A stretch of 64,000 nt of DNA from Rhizobium bangladeshense (GCF_017357245.1 NZ_CP071614.1:186001-250000), one strand, 5' to 3'. Numbered from the stretch's first letter, positions 1 through 10,482 are shown. Notes: generated by a model from the letters alone, not told the origin. Made by a program: numbers and translations.

Positions 1-341
1 AGAATGGCGATCTCGCCAACTGGCGGGTCGGCAGCAAGGGCGTGCCGGCGGTCGGCGGCGCCATGGACCTGGTGCATGGCGCCAAGCAGGTCTGCGTCAT
101 CACCGAGCATGTCACCAAGACCGGCGAGCCGAAGCTGGTGGAGAGATGCACCTTCCCGCTGACCGGCGTCGCCTGCATCACCCGCGTCTATACGAGCCAT
201 GCCGTCATCGACATCGTCGAGGGGCGTTTCGTGCTGCGCGAGAAGCTCGCCGCCATGTCTCTGGAGGAATTGCAGGCGATGACCGGGGCGCGACTGAACG
301 TCGATGGGCCGGTGGCCGATCTCGTCGTTCCGAAACTCTAA
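1..341 (+). CDS. pcaJ: 3-oxoadipate CoA-transferase subunit B (3' part)
   Basis: The gene is open from the window edge (frame begins at base 3) and ends with TAA at 339-341, so only about 112 C-terminal residues are seen. They match the end of the beta subunit of 3-oxoacid/3-oxoadipate CoA-transferase (VPAVGGAMDLVHGAKQ, then ITEHVTKTGEPKLVERC). The enzyme moves CoA from succinyl-CoA to 3-oxoadipate in the beta-ketoadipate pathway for aromatic acids. pcaF follows after 10 bases, giving the usual pcaI-pcaJ-pcaF order and supporting 3-oxoadipate rather than acetoacetate as substrate. The alpha subunit should lie just upstream of the window. Confidence 0.9.
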   Translation, partial: NGDLANWRVGSKGVPAVGGAMDLVHGAKQVCVITEHVTKTGEPKLVERCTFPLTGVACITRVYTSHAVIDIVEGRFVLREKLAAMSLEELQAMTGARLNVDGPVADLVVPKL

Positions 342-351
342 AGGGAAAGCC

Positions 352-1557
<1,206 letters not shown>

Positions 1558-1582
1558 GCGCAAACTGAACGCCAAATATTGA

Positions 1583-1618
1583 GAGGCGCCGCATCTCCGG
1601 ATGAAGGTGTCGCGCCTC
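1583..1618. terminator. possible convergent terminator hairpin
   Basis: GAGGCGC (1583-1589) pairs with GCGCCTC (1612-1618) between the convergent pcaF and transglutaminase-like genes. There is no T-run on either side, so a terminator role is a guess from position only. Confidence 0.25.
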
Positions 1619-2555
1619 AGCCCTCCAACGCGCTTTCCTGACGCCGTCGCAGCGAGTTGAAGACGGTTTGGGGAAGCCGTAGTTTGTTATCCTCGGAGAA
1701 ACGCCGGCTCAACGCGTCGAAATCTGCATCTGGATCGGCCGTAATCAAAGCGACCTCGTCAAAGAAATCCAGTTCGGAATGCGAAAGCGTCGCATTCAAT
1801 GCTGGTTGTGCTCCCCAAACATCCCAAGGCAGGACTTCGCGACCGCTGAGAGTGGCGAGATCTCGGATCAGGTTACCGGCGATGAACCACAGACCACGAA
1901 GCTTCTCAAATTCGACGCCGAACAGATTTGGATCGAGTTCTCCGCTGCGGCATCTGCGCCAGGCCTCGGAAGCGGTCAGGAATTGGGCACGCGGCACGTC
2001 ATGGATGTCGAAACCAATTCCGAGCTTGCGGATGAAAACCTCGTCGAGCTGGCTGTCCAGCAGGGCCCAGCGCCCATCAGCCGCTTTCCAGTACTCACAT
2101 ACCCAATGATCCTCGAACTTGCCCGGATTGAAGTAGGTGGCGAAGCCTCCGCGGCCACGGGCGGGAATTCCGTGCTGCCGAAGGATTGCGACGGACAGCA
2201 ACATGTAATGGCGGCAGATTCCGACCAGACGCTTCTCGGGCAGCCGGGCGACGGAGAGCGGACGGTCGTCGAGCACCAGCAACGCATCAAGCATCTTCTC
2301 CATCGGCCGGATGTGGCTTTCGCCGCGCCGCGCTTCGGGAACCTTGTAACCATAGAATGGTTCTGCGGCGTGCTCATAGATCAGCAAAGCCTGCGCCGTG
2401 CGGGCAACGCCGGCCGGATCGGACGGCAGTATATCGAGGAGCGCAGAATGGCGGCCGGGCGCGCTAAAGGCAGAATGCCCTGCATAATGTTCATACTTAC
2501 AACGCTGCGCGCCGTCATTGCCCGCGCAAAGGGCGGAAAGGGTCTTGGCGTTCAT
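1617..2555 (-). CDS. transglutaminase-like domain protein
   Basis: This 312-residue protein has a papain-like transglutaminase core: Cys in LVGICRHYMLL, His in EDHWVCEYW and Asp in LLDSQLDEV, in the order and spacing of a Cys-His-Asp triad. The family includes bacterial proteases and amidases as well as crosslinkers, so the reaction is unknown. No convincing signal peptide is seen, which suggests a cytoplasmic protein. The start at 2555 (MNAKTLSALCAG) is chosen because AGGAGG lies 7 bases upstream; a start at 2600 would place that site inside the gene. It is a single gene convergent with pcaF, with no functional hint from its neighbours. Confidence 0.75.
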   Translation of the reverse strand: MNAKTLSALCAGNDGAQRCKYEHYAGHSAFSAPGRHSALLDILPSDPAGVARTAQALLIYEHAAEPFYGYKVPEARRGESHIRPMEKMLDALLVLDDRPLSVARLPEKRLVGICRHYMLLSVAILRQHGIPARGRGGFATYFNPGKFEDHWVCEYWKAADGRWALLDSQLDEVFIRKLGIGFDIHDVPRAQFLTASEAWRRCRSGELDPNLFGVEFEKLRGLWFIAGNLIRDLATLSGREVLPWDVWGAQPALNATLSHSELDFFDEVALITADPDADFDALSRRFSEDNKLRLPQTVFNSLRRRQESALEG

Positions 2556-2817
2556 GATAAACCTCCTGTGGGTGGACTGCCAGTACGCCTGTTCTGCCAT
2601 GGGGTCTGAAGGGGTGCTTGATCCTGGTTGCTGACATTTGCGCCGTATTCGCCCTCTCCGCTCTCCATCTCAGGCCGCATCGCCGGCACAATGGCACTGA
2701 GCTTGTGCAGACCGCGCGCTGTCGGCAGGGTGCATCGTAACCAGCACTTTATAACTGGCCGCGATCTCTGCGCGCGCGCAACGTTGCGTGCCGCGATCTA
2801 CTTCGATAAAAACCCGC

Positions 2818-3300
2818 ATGCTGATCCGACCAGCAAACAACGATGACCGAAGCGCGATCTGGGGGATCATCGGTCCGACGATCCGCGCCGGCGAGACCTA
2901 TGCGCTCGACCGCGACCTCTCCGAAGCCGATGCGCTCGCCTACTGGATGGGCGCAGACCGCGAGACCTTCGTCGCGGAAGTGGATGGCATTATCCTCGGC
3001 ACCTATTACATCAAGGCCAATCAGGCGGGCGGCGGGCGCCACGTCTGCAATTGCGGCTACATGACCGATCCCGCCGCCAGCGGCCGCGGTGTCGCCCGCC
3101 GCATGCATGAACATTCGCTCGAACATGCGCGCTTGCGGGGTTTTCAAGCCATGCAGTTCAATTTCGTCGTCAGCAGCAATCGCCGCGCCGTCGCGCTGTG
3201 GCAATCCCTCGGCTTCGAAATCGTCGGCCGGCTGCCCGGCGTCTTCCTTCATCCGACCGAGGGCTATGTTGACGCCCTGGTGATGTTCCGCACTCTCTAA
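2818..3300 (+). CDS. GNAT family N-acetyltransferase
   Basis: This 160-residue protein is a single Gcn5-related acetyltransferase domain. It begins MLIRPANNDDRSAIW and carries the acetyl-CoA loop around SGRGVARRMHEH, followed by the family's SSNRRAVALWQSLGFEIVGR strand-helix. GNATs transfer acetyl from acetyl-CoA to an amine; the acceptor cannot be inferred. The ATG at 2818 fits the domain start better than the ATG at 2788. The flanking genes (transglutaminase-like, MFS) do not form an obvious operon with it. Confidence 0.85.
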   Translation: MLIRPANNDDRSAIWGIIGPTIRAGETYALDRDLSEADALAYWMGADRETFVAEVDGIILGTYYIKANQAGGGRHVCNCGYMTDPAASGRGVARRMHEHSLEHARLRGFQAMQFNFVVSSNRRAVALWQSLGFEIVGRLPGVFLHPTEGYVDALVMFRTL

Positions 3301-3435
3301 ACGGCACGGTGGTAAAAAGATGTGAGGGCGCTGTCGAAATCGCAGCGGTTCAAACGTCTTTAATCGCAAGGCGCGGAAAAGCAGCGATCTGCTGCACGCG
3401 TCGCGATCACTCTGTCGGCATGGAGGTATGAAGCC

Positions 3436-4650
3436 ATGAGTGTTTCCTATCGTTGGGTCATCGTCGCAGTCGGCGCCCTGATGTCGTGCGTCGCCATCGG
3501 CGCAATGTTCTCGCTGGCGATTTTCCAGGAGCCGATCGCCACCGCCACCGGCTGGTCGCATGTCGGGATTGCCAGCGCCATGACGCTGAATTTCATCGTC
3601 ATGGGCGTCGGCGGCTTCCTCTGGGGTGCGGCAAGCGACCGTTTCGGCCCGCGCCTCGTCGTGCTGGTAGGGTCCGTGCTGCTCGGCCTGGCGCTGGTGC
3701 TCGCCAGCCGAGCCGGGACGCTCATCGAATTCCAGCTGACCTACGGCATTCTGGTCGGACTGGCCGCCAGCGCCTTCTTCGCGCCGATGATCGCGGCGAC
3801 CACCGCATGGTTCGACGTGAACCGTGGTCTTGCCGTGTCGCTCGTCTCCGCCGGCATGGGGGTGGCGCCGATGACGATCTCGCCTTTCGCGCGCTGGCTG
3901 ATCTCGGCCTACGAATGGCGGCCGGCCATGTTGATCATCGGCATCGCCACCTGGGTGCTGCTGGTGCCGGCCGCCCTGCTGGTCAGGCGCCCGCCTGCCG
4001 AGAGCGTCGATGCCGGCGCCGAGTTTGCCGCGGAAGGCGCCCCGCCACAGCTGTTGAAAGTCTTCCGGTCGCCGCAATTCATCGTCCTCGGCCTGACCTT
4101 CTTTGCCTGCTGTGCGGCCCATTCCGGCCCGATCTTCCACATGGTGAATTATGCGACGATCTGCGGCGTCGCCCCGATGGCAGCCGTCAGCATCTACAGC
4201 GTCGAAGGCCTGGCAGGGCTGGGCGGCCGGCTGCTCTATGGCAGCCTCGCCGACAGGCTCGGCGTGAAGCCGGTCCTAGTCACCGGCCTGCTGGTGCAGG
4301 CGGGCGCACTCGCGACCTATCTCTTCGTCAGCGAGTTGACCGAATTCTATGCGCTCGCCATCGTCTTCGGCAGCGCCTATGGCGGCGTGATGCCGCTCTA
4401 TGCGGTGCTGGCGCGGGAATATTTCGGCCAGCGCATCATCGGCACCGTCCTGGGGGCGGCGACGATGCTCTCCAGCCTCGGCATGGCTTTCGGCCCTCTG
4501 ATCGGCGGCTGGATCTTCGACACTTTCGCCAATTATTCCTGGCTGTTCATCGGCTCTGCCATCGTCGGTCTCGGGGCGGCGGCAATTGCGCTCGCTTTCC
4601 CGCCTCTTGCCCGCCGGCAGCAGGAGGCGGTCTTGGGCGTGTCTTCTTGA
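3436..4650 (+). CDS. MFS transporter
   Basis: This 404-residue protein has about twelve hydrophobic segments in two six-helix halves, and the MFS loop 2-3 signature GAASDRFGPRLVVL near residues 60-73, repeated more weakly as GSLADRLGVKPVLV in the second half. The style resembles the oxalate:formate / monocarboxylate porter group (YRWVIVAVGALMSC at the N terminus). The substrate is unknown. A GGAGG lies 9 bases before the ATG at 3436. It stands alone between the GNAT and SDR genes. Confidence 0.85.
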   Translation: MSVSYRWVIVAVGALMSCVAIGAMFSLAIFQEPIATATGWSHVGIASAMTLNFIVMGVGGFLWGAASDRFGPRLVVLVGSVLLGLALVLASRAGTLIEFQLTYGILVGLAASAFFAPMIAATTAWFDVNRGLAVSLVSAGMGVAPMTISPFARWLISAYEWRPAMLIIGIATWVLLVPAALLVRRPPAESVDAGAEFAAEGAPPQLLKVFRSPQFIVLGLTFFACCAAHSGPIFHMVNYATICGVAPMAAVSIYSVEGLAGLGGRLLYGSLADRLGVKPVLVTGLLVQAGALATYLFVSELTEFYALAIVFGSAYGGVMPLYAVLAREYFGQRIIGTVLGAATMLSSLGMAFGPLIGGWIFDTFANYSWLFIGSAIVGLGAAAIALAFPPLARRQQEAVLGVSS

Positions 4651-4968
4651 GGAGTTGGAGATAGGTGAGGTCAGCCTAAGAAACCCCTCCTCACGAGGGT
4701 CCCACAAGGGGGAGGGGCTAGCGTGCTGCGTCAACGTCCCTTCACCGTTTCATCTGCAGAAAGCCTGCTTCTTGGCACTATACAGTGTGCCAAGTTAGCC
4801 TCGCCCTCTCGTGGGAAGGGGTCTGGGTAGGTCCGAGCCGGCCGGCTGTGGCATCCCCGCTTTGCAGTTCTCCCGCTTTCGTGCATTGCCCGTGGCTGAT
4901 TTCGCCTGATAGACTTCCCCCGTCTGTTTCATCACCTATGTCATTGGTTTTCGGGAGGCTGTCTGGCC
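4651..4968. repeat. gene-free spacer with palindromic segments
   Basis: No coding signal is visible over 318 bases. The stretch is rich in inverted repeats: CCCCTCC/GGAGGGG around 4685-4717 and CTTGGCAC/GTGCCAAG at 4771-4778 and 4787-4794, with an eight-base loop. The composition suggests a degenerate rhizobial intergenic repeat, but I cannot name a family. The SDR promoter must lie in its 3' part. Confidence 0.35.
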
Positions 4969-5763
4969 ATGGCAGAACTTGCTCAATTGCTCGCATCCAT
5001 CAAACTGCCGGATCTTTCCGGCAAAGCCGTGCTGATCACCGGCGCATCGACCGGGATCGGCGCGGCCGTTGCCCGCGCCTTTGCGGCTCAAGGGGTCAAG
5101 GTCGGGGTGCATTGCAATGCCAGCCGCGAACCGGCGGAGAGGCTCGCTGAGGAAATTCGCGCTGCTGGCGGCACGGTGCATCTGATCCAGGGCGACGTGT
5201 CGAGGGAAGGGGAGACCGACCGCGTCGTCGAGGAGACGGCCAAGACCTTCGGCCATCTCGACGGGCTCATCAACAATGCCGGCGGCATGCTGGGACGCAA
5301 GCCGACCTCGGAATATACCGACGCGCATTATGCTGCGGTCATGGACCTCAATGCCCGCTCGGTGCTCGCAGCCACGCGCGCGGCCCATCCCTGGCTGAAA
5401 AAACAGGGCGGCTTCATCATCAACACGACCTCGATCGCGGCCCGCAACGGCGGCGGCAACGGCGCGATCCTTTATGCGGCGTCCAAGGGCTTCGTCTCGA
5501 CCATTACGCGTGGCCATGCCAAGGAATTCGTTGCCGACAGGATCCGCGTCAATGCCGTGGCGCCGGGCGTCATCGCCACACCTTTCCACGAGCGTTATAC
5601 GGATGACGATCAGATGGAGCTGCAGCGCAGGTCGATCCCGATGGGTTTCGTCGGCACCTCGGAGGATTGCGTCGGCGCCTATCTCTTCCTCGCTTCGCCG
5701 ACGCTCTCGGGCTATATCACCGGGCAGATCATCGAGGTCAATGGCGGACAGCTGATGCCATAA
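4969..5763 (+). CDS. SDR family NAD(P)-dependent oxidoreductase
   Basis: This 264-residue classical short-chain dehydrogenase has the cofactor loop TGASTGIG (residues 24-31), NNAGG in strand 4, a catalytic Ser in NTTSIAA, and YAASK supplying Tyr and Lys. It ends in the usual SGYITGQIIEVNGG segment. The family reduces or oxidises carbonyl/hydroxyl groups; the substrate is not predictable. The start follows GGGAGG by about 10 bases. It is transcribed in the same direction as glgX but is separated from it by about 100 bases that hold an EcfG-type promoter. Confidence 0.88.
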   Translation: MAELAQLLASIKLPDLSGKAVLITGASTGIGAAVARAFAAQGVKVGVHCNASREPAERLAEEIRAAGGTVHLIQGDVSREGETDRVVEETAKTFGHLDGLINNAGGMLGRKPTSEYTDAHYAAVMDLNARSVLAATRAAHPWLKKQGGFIINTTSIAARNGGGNGAILYAASKGFVSTITRGHAKEFVADRIRVNAVAPGVIATPFHERYTDDDQMELQRRSIPMGFVGTSEDCVGAYLFLASPTLSGYITGQIIEVNGGQLMP

Positions 5764-5808
5764 ACGCCTCCGCCCGGCGCGCCGCGCCTCTTCCTTTTCC
5801 TTGGGGAG

Positions 5809-5833
5809 GGAACTTTCAAACCATCTTCACGTT
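5809..5833 (+). promoter_or_regulatory. EcfG (RpoE2)-type promoter of glgX
   Basis: GGAAC at 5809-5813 is followed after 16 bases by CGTT at 5830-5833, the full alphaproteobacterial general-stress sigma consensus. The -10 element ends 31 bases before the glgX ATG. Confidence 0.7.
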
Positions 5834-5864
5834 TCCCGCTTGGTCTTTCATCTAGCGGGGCGCC

Positions 5865-8021
5865 ATGAGCTTTTCATTTTCGGAACTCGACTTCCTCAAG
5901 CCGGAGCTGGGGGCGGAGTATACGGGTTCCGGCACTCATTTCGCCGTCTTCTCGGCTCATGCGGAACAGATCGAGCTCTGCCTGTTTTCACCCGACGGAA
6001 AGGATGAGATCGCCCGATTGCCCTTGCCCAAGCGCGAAGGCGACATCTGGTCGGGCTATATTGCCGGCATCGGACCCGGCACCGTATACGGCTATCGCGC
6101 CCATGGCCCATATGATCCCGGCGCCGGCCACCGTTTCAATCCTAACAAGCTGCTGCTCGACCCCTATGCCAAGCAGGTGACGGGTGAATTGCGGTGGCAT
6201 GATGCGCTGTTCGGCTATCGGATCGGTGAGGATGATCTTTCCTTCGACGACCGTGACAGCGCGCCTTTCATGGTCAAGGGCATAGTGCAGGATCCCGACT
6301 TCGACTGGGCGGGTGAAGAGGCGATCCGCCGGCCTTGGCCCGATACCATCATCTACGAGGCGCATGTGCGCGGCCTGACGATGACGCATCCAAAAGTGCC
6401 CGACCGGCTGCGCGGGACTTTTCTAGGCATGTGCAGCGATCCGATCATCGACCATCTCGTCAAGCTTGGCATTTCGGCGATCGAGCTCCTGCCGATCCAG
6501 TATTTCCTCGACGACCGTTATCTCGTCGAAAAGAAGCTAAGGAATTATTGGGGCTATCAGACGCTCGGCTTCTTCGCGCCGCAGGCGCGCTACCTCTCGA
6601 GTGACAAGATCACCGAGATCAAGACCATGGTGAAGCGGTTCCATGCCGCCGGCATTGAGGTCATCATGGACGTGGTCTACAACCATACGGCCGAAGGCAG
6701 CGAGAAGGGGCCGACGCTGTCTTTCCGCGGGCTCGACAATGCGAGCTACTATATCCTCTCTCCCGACGATCCCCGCCACACTTTCGATACCACAGGCACC
6801 GGCAACACGCTGAACGTAGCCAATCCGATGGTGATGCGCATGGTGCTCGACAGCCTGCGCTACTGGGTGGGCGTCATGCATATCGACGGCTTCCGCTTCG
6901 ATCTCGCCAGCACGCTCGGCCGCCAGGATCTGGAATTCGACCGTCAGGGCCTGTTCTTCGGCGCGATCCGTCAGGATCCGATCCTTGCCGGCGTCAAGCT
7001 GATCGCCGAACCCTGGGATATCGGCGATGGCGGCTATCAGGTCGGCGGCTTCCCGCACCCTTTCCGCGAGTGGAACGACAAGTTCCGCGACGACGTGCGC
7101 CGCTTCTGGAAGGGCGACAATGGCATGGTGTCGGAGCTCGCGGCCCGCATCACCGGTTCGGCGCCGCAATTCAATCACTCCGATCGGGGAGCGACCTCCT
7201 CGATCAACCTTCTGTCGGCCCATGACGGCTTCACGCTGATGGATACGGTTTCCTTCGACGGCAAGCACAACGAGGCGAATGGCGAGGATAACCGGGATGG
7301 CCATTCGGACAATCATTCCGACAATATGGGCGCCGAGGGCGCGACCGATAATGCCGACATCAATGCGGCGCGGGCGCGGCGCCGGCGCAACATGATGGCG
7401 ACGCTGATGCTTTCGCAGGGCGTGCCGATGATCCTGGCTGGCGACGAGCTCGGCAACAGCCAGGGCGGCAACAACAATGCCTATTGCCAGGATAACGAGA
7501 TCGGCTGGACGGGCTGGGACGGTCTCGACGATCCCTTCCTCGATTTCTGCCGGCAGGCAGTCGCTTTCCGGAAGGCCCATCCGGTCCTGCGCCAGGAGCG
7601 ATTCCTGACCGGCGAAACCAGCGAAGACGGGCGCATCGAGATCGCCTGGTACAAGCCGGACGGCAGTTTCATGGACGACGGGGCCTGGAATGACGATGGG
7701 TTGCAGGTGCTTGGCGTCTACGTTTCGAAGAGCGCGCACGCGCTCGATACCGAGAAGATGGACGATCTCTTCCTCGTCTTCAACGCCGGCGGTGATTGCG
7801 AAGTTCATCTGCCTGAGGTGAATGGACTGACGCAGTGGTCACGGGTTCTCGACACCGGGGCGGAGACCGGCGCCTTCAAGGTGCACGATCAGGAAAATCC
7901 CGTCATGGTCTACACGCAGAGCCTGGCCGTCTTCGCACCGACAGGCCAGACCCAACCGCCGGAAGGGGCGACCAAGGCCCAGCGCCGCAGGTGGTTTCAG
8001 TTCGGCCGCCGCGGCAAATAG
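5865..8021 (+). CDS. glgX: glycogen debranching enzyme GlgX
   Basis: This 718-residue GH13 enzyme hydrolyses alpha-1,6 branches of phosphorylase-limited glycogen. It has an N-terminal isoamylase-type CBM48 domain (GSGTHFAVFSAHAEQIELCLF) and then the four GH13 regions: MDVVYNHTAEG near 265-276, GFRFDLAST with the nucleophilic Asp near 345, IAEPWD with the acid Glu near 381, and LSAHDGFTLMD near 450. Its length matches GlgX/TreX enzymes. No other glycogen gene lies nearby, so this copy is separate from a glg operon. The upstream stress-type promoter suggests induction in stationary phase or starvation. Topoisomerase IB follows after 15 bases and is probably cotranscribed. Confidence 0.92.
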   Translation: MSFSFSELDFLKPELGAEYTGSGTHFAVFSAHAEQIELCLFSPDGKDEIARLPLPKREGDIWSGYIAGIGPGTVYGYRAHGPYDPGAGHRFNPNKLLLDPYAKQVTGELRWHDALFGYRIGEDDLSFDDRDSAPFMVKGIVQDPDFDWAGEEAIRRPWPDTIIYEAHVRGLTMTHPKVPDRLRGTFLGMCSDPIIDHLVKLGISAIELLPIQYFLDDRYLVEKKLRNYWGYQTLGFFAPQARYLSSDKITEIKTMVKRFHAAGIEVIMDVVYNHTAEGSEKGPTLSFRGLDNASYYILSPDDPRHTFDTTGTGNTLNVANPMVMRMVLDSLRYWVGVMHIDGFRFDLASTLGRQDLEFDRQGLFFGAIRQDPILAGVKLIAEPWDIGDGGYQVGGFPHPFREWNDKFRDDVRRFWKGDNGMVSELAARITGSAPQFNHSDRGATSSINLLSAHDGFTLMDTVSFDGKHNEANGEDNRDGHSDNHSDNMGAEGATDNADINAARARRRRNMMATLMLSQGVPMILAGDELGNSQGGNNNAYCQDNEIGWTGWDGLDDPFLDFCRQAVAFRKAHPVLRQERFLTGETSEDGRIEIAWYKPDGSFMDDGAWNDDGLQVLGVYVSKSAHALDTEKMDDLFLVFNAGGDCEVHLPEVNGLTQWSRVLDTGAETGAFKVHDQENPVMVYTQSLAVFAPTGQTQPPEGATKAQRRRWFQFGRRGK

Positions 8022-8036
8022 CAGGTCGCCAACAGC

Positions 8037-9071
8037 ATGAATGCCGACGCCATCACCGAACTTGGCCTGATCTATGTCAGCGATACCGAACCGGGCATCC
8101 GCAGGCGAAGGAAAGGCAAGGGCTTCAGCTATGTGATGCCGGACGGAACGACGCTTTCCGATGAGGTGCAGCGGGCGCGCATCGGCGCGCTCGGCCTGCC
8201 GCCGGCCTACGAGAACGTCTGGATCTGTCTCTACGAGAACGGTCATCTGCAGGCGACCGGCATCGATGCGCGCGGGCGCAAACAATACCGCTATCACAAG
8301 GACTGGCAATCCTTCCGCAGTGCCGGGAAGTTCTACCAGCTGATCGAATTCGGTCAGGCACTGCCGAAGATCCGCCGCGCCGTCTTGCGCCATCTCGACA
8401 CCGGTGCTGAGGATGTCAACGGCGTGCTGGCGGCTTTGACGACGCTGCTCGATGAGGCGCATCTGCGCGTCGGGAACCAGGCTTATGTCAGGGAGAACGG
8501 CACCTATGGGGCGACGACCCTGCTGAAACGGCATCTGAAGATCGTCGACGGGCGGATCGAGCTCAAATTCCGCGCCAAGGGCGGCAAGCGCGTCCAGCGA
8601 AGCCTCAAGCATCCCAGGCTGCAGAAAATCCTCGAAGAGATTTCCGACCTGCCCGGCCGCCAGCTCTTCGTCTGGAAGGATGAAAGCGGCGCGCTGAAAC
8701 CGGTCGATTCCGGCCGGCTGAATGCCTATTTGGCCGAAATATCGGGCATTCCGATCTCCGCCAAGACGTTCCGCACCTGGGCTGGATCGCTGGCAGCCTT
8801 CGGTGCGGCCCGCGAAAGGATCGTCAGCGGCGGCCGCCCGACTGTGAAGGAGATGTCGGAAGCTGCGGCCGAGGCGCTGCACAATACGCCTGCGATCTCA
8901 CGCTCGAGCTATATCCATCCGGCAATCATCGCTCTGGCCGGCAATGATCATCCTTTGATCGAAGGCGGCAACGAGCCGCTGCGGGGGCTGCGGGCCGAAG
9001 AAAACAGGCTGCTTGATTTCCTCATACGCGAGACCGAGGGACCTCATCTCGCGGCGTCTAGATCCGGGTAA
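8037..9071 (+). CDS. DNA topoisomerase IB (poxvirus type)
   Basis: This 344-residue protein has the vaccinia-type IB fold: an N-terminal domain with GRKQYRYHKDW, then the catalytic domain with LRVGNQAYVRENGTYGATTL, KTFRTWAGS and the nucleophilic Tyr292 in SRSSYIHPAI. It relaxes supercoils through a 3'-phosphotyrosyl intermediate. The length agrees with bacterial homologues. The start ATG is 15 bases after glgX, so it may share the stress-type promoter of that gene. The 3' end overlaps the convergent GST gene by 28 bases. Confidence 0.9.
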   Translation: MNADAITELGLIYVSDTEPGIRRRRKGKGFSYVMPDGTTLSDEVQRARIGALGLPPAYENVWICLYENGHLQATGIDARGRKQYRYHKDWQSFRSAGKFYQLIEFGQALPKIRRAVLRHLDTGAEDVNGVLAALTTLLDEAHLRVGNQAYVRENGTYGATTLLKRHLKIVDGRIELKFRAKGGKRVQRSLKHPRLQKILEEISDLPGRQLFVWKDESGALKPVDSGRLNAYLAEISGIPISAKTFRTWAGSLAAFGAARERIVSGGRPTVKEMSEAAAEALHNTPAISRSSYIHPAIIALAGNDHPLIEGGNEPLRGLRAEENRLLDFLIRETEGPHLAASRSG

Positions 9072-9769
9072 TGCCTGAAAATCCCCTCCTCATTGAAGGC
9101 GAGGCGGCGAGGAGAGGCGAGATAGCGGGCGATGTTCGGGCGCTTGGCCACCGAATCATGCAGGGCAAGGAGAGCAGGGTATTCCGCCATGCTGTTCGCC
9201 ATGGCATTCGGAAAGGCGTAGGTGAGGCCCTCGATTACCTGAAAGAGCGAGAGGTCGACATAGGTGAGCGCATTGCCGACCATATGTTCGGTCCCTTTCG
9301 TATTGCGCGTCAGCACACGTTCGAAATAACCGAGGAATTTTGGAATGCGGTCCCGGATGAAGGCGGCCGAGCGGGCTTTGGCTTCCTGCTTCTGGTCTTC
9401 GTAATAAAGCGAGACGTCGATCGGGTGGTGCGTATCGTGCACTTCGGCCACGAAGTCGGTGATGGTGAGCTGCAGGCAGTTGGCGACATAGCGGAGGCTT
9501 TCGTCCTCTGGCGCGAGGCTGAGCTTCGGCCCGAGGTAAAACAGGATATTGGCGACATGCGAGATTAGGAGGTCGCCGTCCTTCAGGAAGGGCGGAGCGA
9601 AGGGGATGTGCGGCTCGGCTTCGCTCTTCATGATCTCGAGCATGGCGCCTGTTCCCCGCCCGGGCTGACGCGTGACGTCGATATAGTCGGCGCCGGCTTC
9701 TTCCAGCGCCAAGCGCACAAATTCACCGCGGCCTTGAATGCCGTCCCAATAATAAAGCTCATATGCCAT
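9044..9769 (-). CDS. glutathione S-transferase family protein
   Basis: This 241-residue protein opens with a thioredoxin-like GST domain (MAYELYYWDGIQGRGEFVRLA, sigma/beta style, with an early Tyr) and continues with an all-helical C-terminal domain (EHMVGNALTYVDLSLFQVIEGL). It probably conjugates or reduces electrophiles with glutathione. The ATG at 9769 is chosen; a TTG two codons upstream overlaps the stop of the DUF3175 gene, so translational coupling is likely either way. It is convergent with topoisomerase IB. Confidence 0.85.
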   Translation of the reverse strand: MAYELYYWDGIQGRGEFVRLALEEAGADYIDVTRQPGRGTGAMLEIMKSEAEPHIPFAPPFLKDGDLLISHVANILFYLGPKLSLAPEDESLRYVANCLQLTITDFVAEVHDTHHPIDVSLYYEDQKQEAKARSAAFIRDRIPKFLGYFERVLTRNTKGTEHMVGNALTYVDLSLFQVIEGLTYAFPNAMANSMAEYPALLALHDSVAKRPNIARYLASPRRLAFNEEGIFRHYPDLDAAR

Positions 9770-9771
9770 GC

Positions 9772-10062
9772 TCAACGCCTCGGTTGACGACCGAAGTCTT
9801 TTCGCAGTTCGTCCTTGGCTTTTTCAAGGGTGCCGCGCCGCTTTTTCGACAGCTGCTCGCCGGCGCGGTTGATGTAGAAGGTCAGCATCGACATGGCAGC
9901 GCGAAACGGGCTCGACTTGCGGCGATCGCTCTCTTCGGCGGAACGCTTGATCGACCGGGCGATCTTTTTCGGATCGTCCGATTTGAATACGCCTTCCTTC
10001 AGGTCCATCGCGTCGCTGCGTTCAGTAACGTCCTGCGACCATTTCTTCTTCGATTTGGCCAT
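9772..10062 (-). CDS. DUF3175 family protein
   Basis: This 96-residue, highly charged protein starts MAKSKKKWSQDVTERSDAM and has KSDDPKKIARSIKRSAEES, the pattern I recognise for DUF3175. It is basic, soluble and of unknown function. AAGGGGA precedes the ATG at 10062. It is immediately upstream of, and probably cotranscribed with, the GST gene. The family occurs often among small stress-related rhizobial genes, but its role is not established. Confidence 0.75.
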   Translation of the reverse strand: MAKSKKKWSQDVTERSDAMDLKEGVFKSDDPKKIARSIKRSAEESDRRKSSPFRAAMSMLTFYINRAGEQLSKKRRGTLEKAKDELRKDFGRQPRR

Positions 10063-10115
10063 ATCGGAAATCCCCTTGCCGCATCAGGCTGGCGATCCGC
10101 TGATGCCTGCCGATC

Positions 10116-10430
10116 CTAATGATGGCTGTGGTGCTCGTTACGCTTTCGTGTCGCGGCCGCCTTCTTGGCGGAAGCGGACCGTTCCTCCTTCGAGCGTGCC
10201 GCGGACGCAGCGCCGCCGGCCTTGCCGCCCTTTTTGGAAGATTCATGCGTATCTTTCTTGCCGCGGCCGGAACCGGATTTGTTGCCGCCGCCGCTTTCCT
10301 TGTTGACCGTCGCCCAGGCACGCCTTTCGGCTTCCTTCTCAGAGACGCCGCGCTCCTCGTAGCTTTCCTCGATGTGCTCGGCCTTGCGCTTCTGCTTGTC
10401 GGTATAGTCGGATTTGTCTCCTCGCGGCAT
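10116..10430 (-). CDS. KGG-type small stress / 'plasmid stabilization' protein
   Basis: This 104-residue, extremely hydrophilic protein runs MPRGDKSDYTDKQKRKAEHIEE, then ATVNKESGGGNKSGSGRGKK and a KKGGKAGG segment with a Lys/Ala/Arg tail ending HHSHH. Rhizobial relatives are commonly labelled 'plasmid stabilization protein', but the KGG motif and low-complexity basic tail point to a stress-induced, possibly DNA-associated protein. It is preceded by an EcfG-type promoter (10507-10483). Function is inferred from composition only. Confidence 0.7.
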   Translation of the reverse strand: MPRGDKSDYTDKQKRKAEHIEESYEERGVSEKEAERRAWATVNKESGGGNKSGSGRGKKDTHESSKKGGKAGGAASAARSKEERSASAKKAAATRKRNEHHSHH

Positions 10431-10482
10431 CTTCGCCTCCTGTCATTTGCAAAGCGATCGAACGCGGTTTGTAAAAGAATCC

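Noticed and set aside
2749..4140. 463-codon minus-strand frame over the GNAT and MFS genes
   Set aside because: It runs through two unrelated real genes and has the typical low-complexity look of a GC shadow.
4651..4968. sRNA gene in the spacer with strong palindromes
   Set aside because: No promoter plus terminator pair could be recognised, so only a repeat-rich spacer is reported.
6537..7808. 423-codon minus-strand frame inside glgX
   Set aside because: Shadow of a conserved GH13 gene; no family motif.
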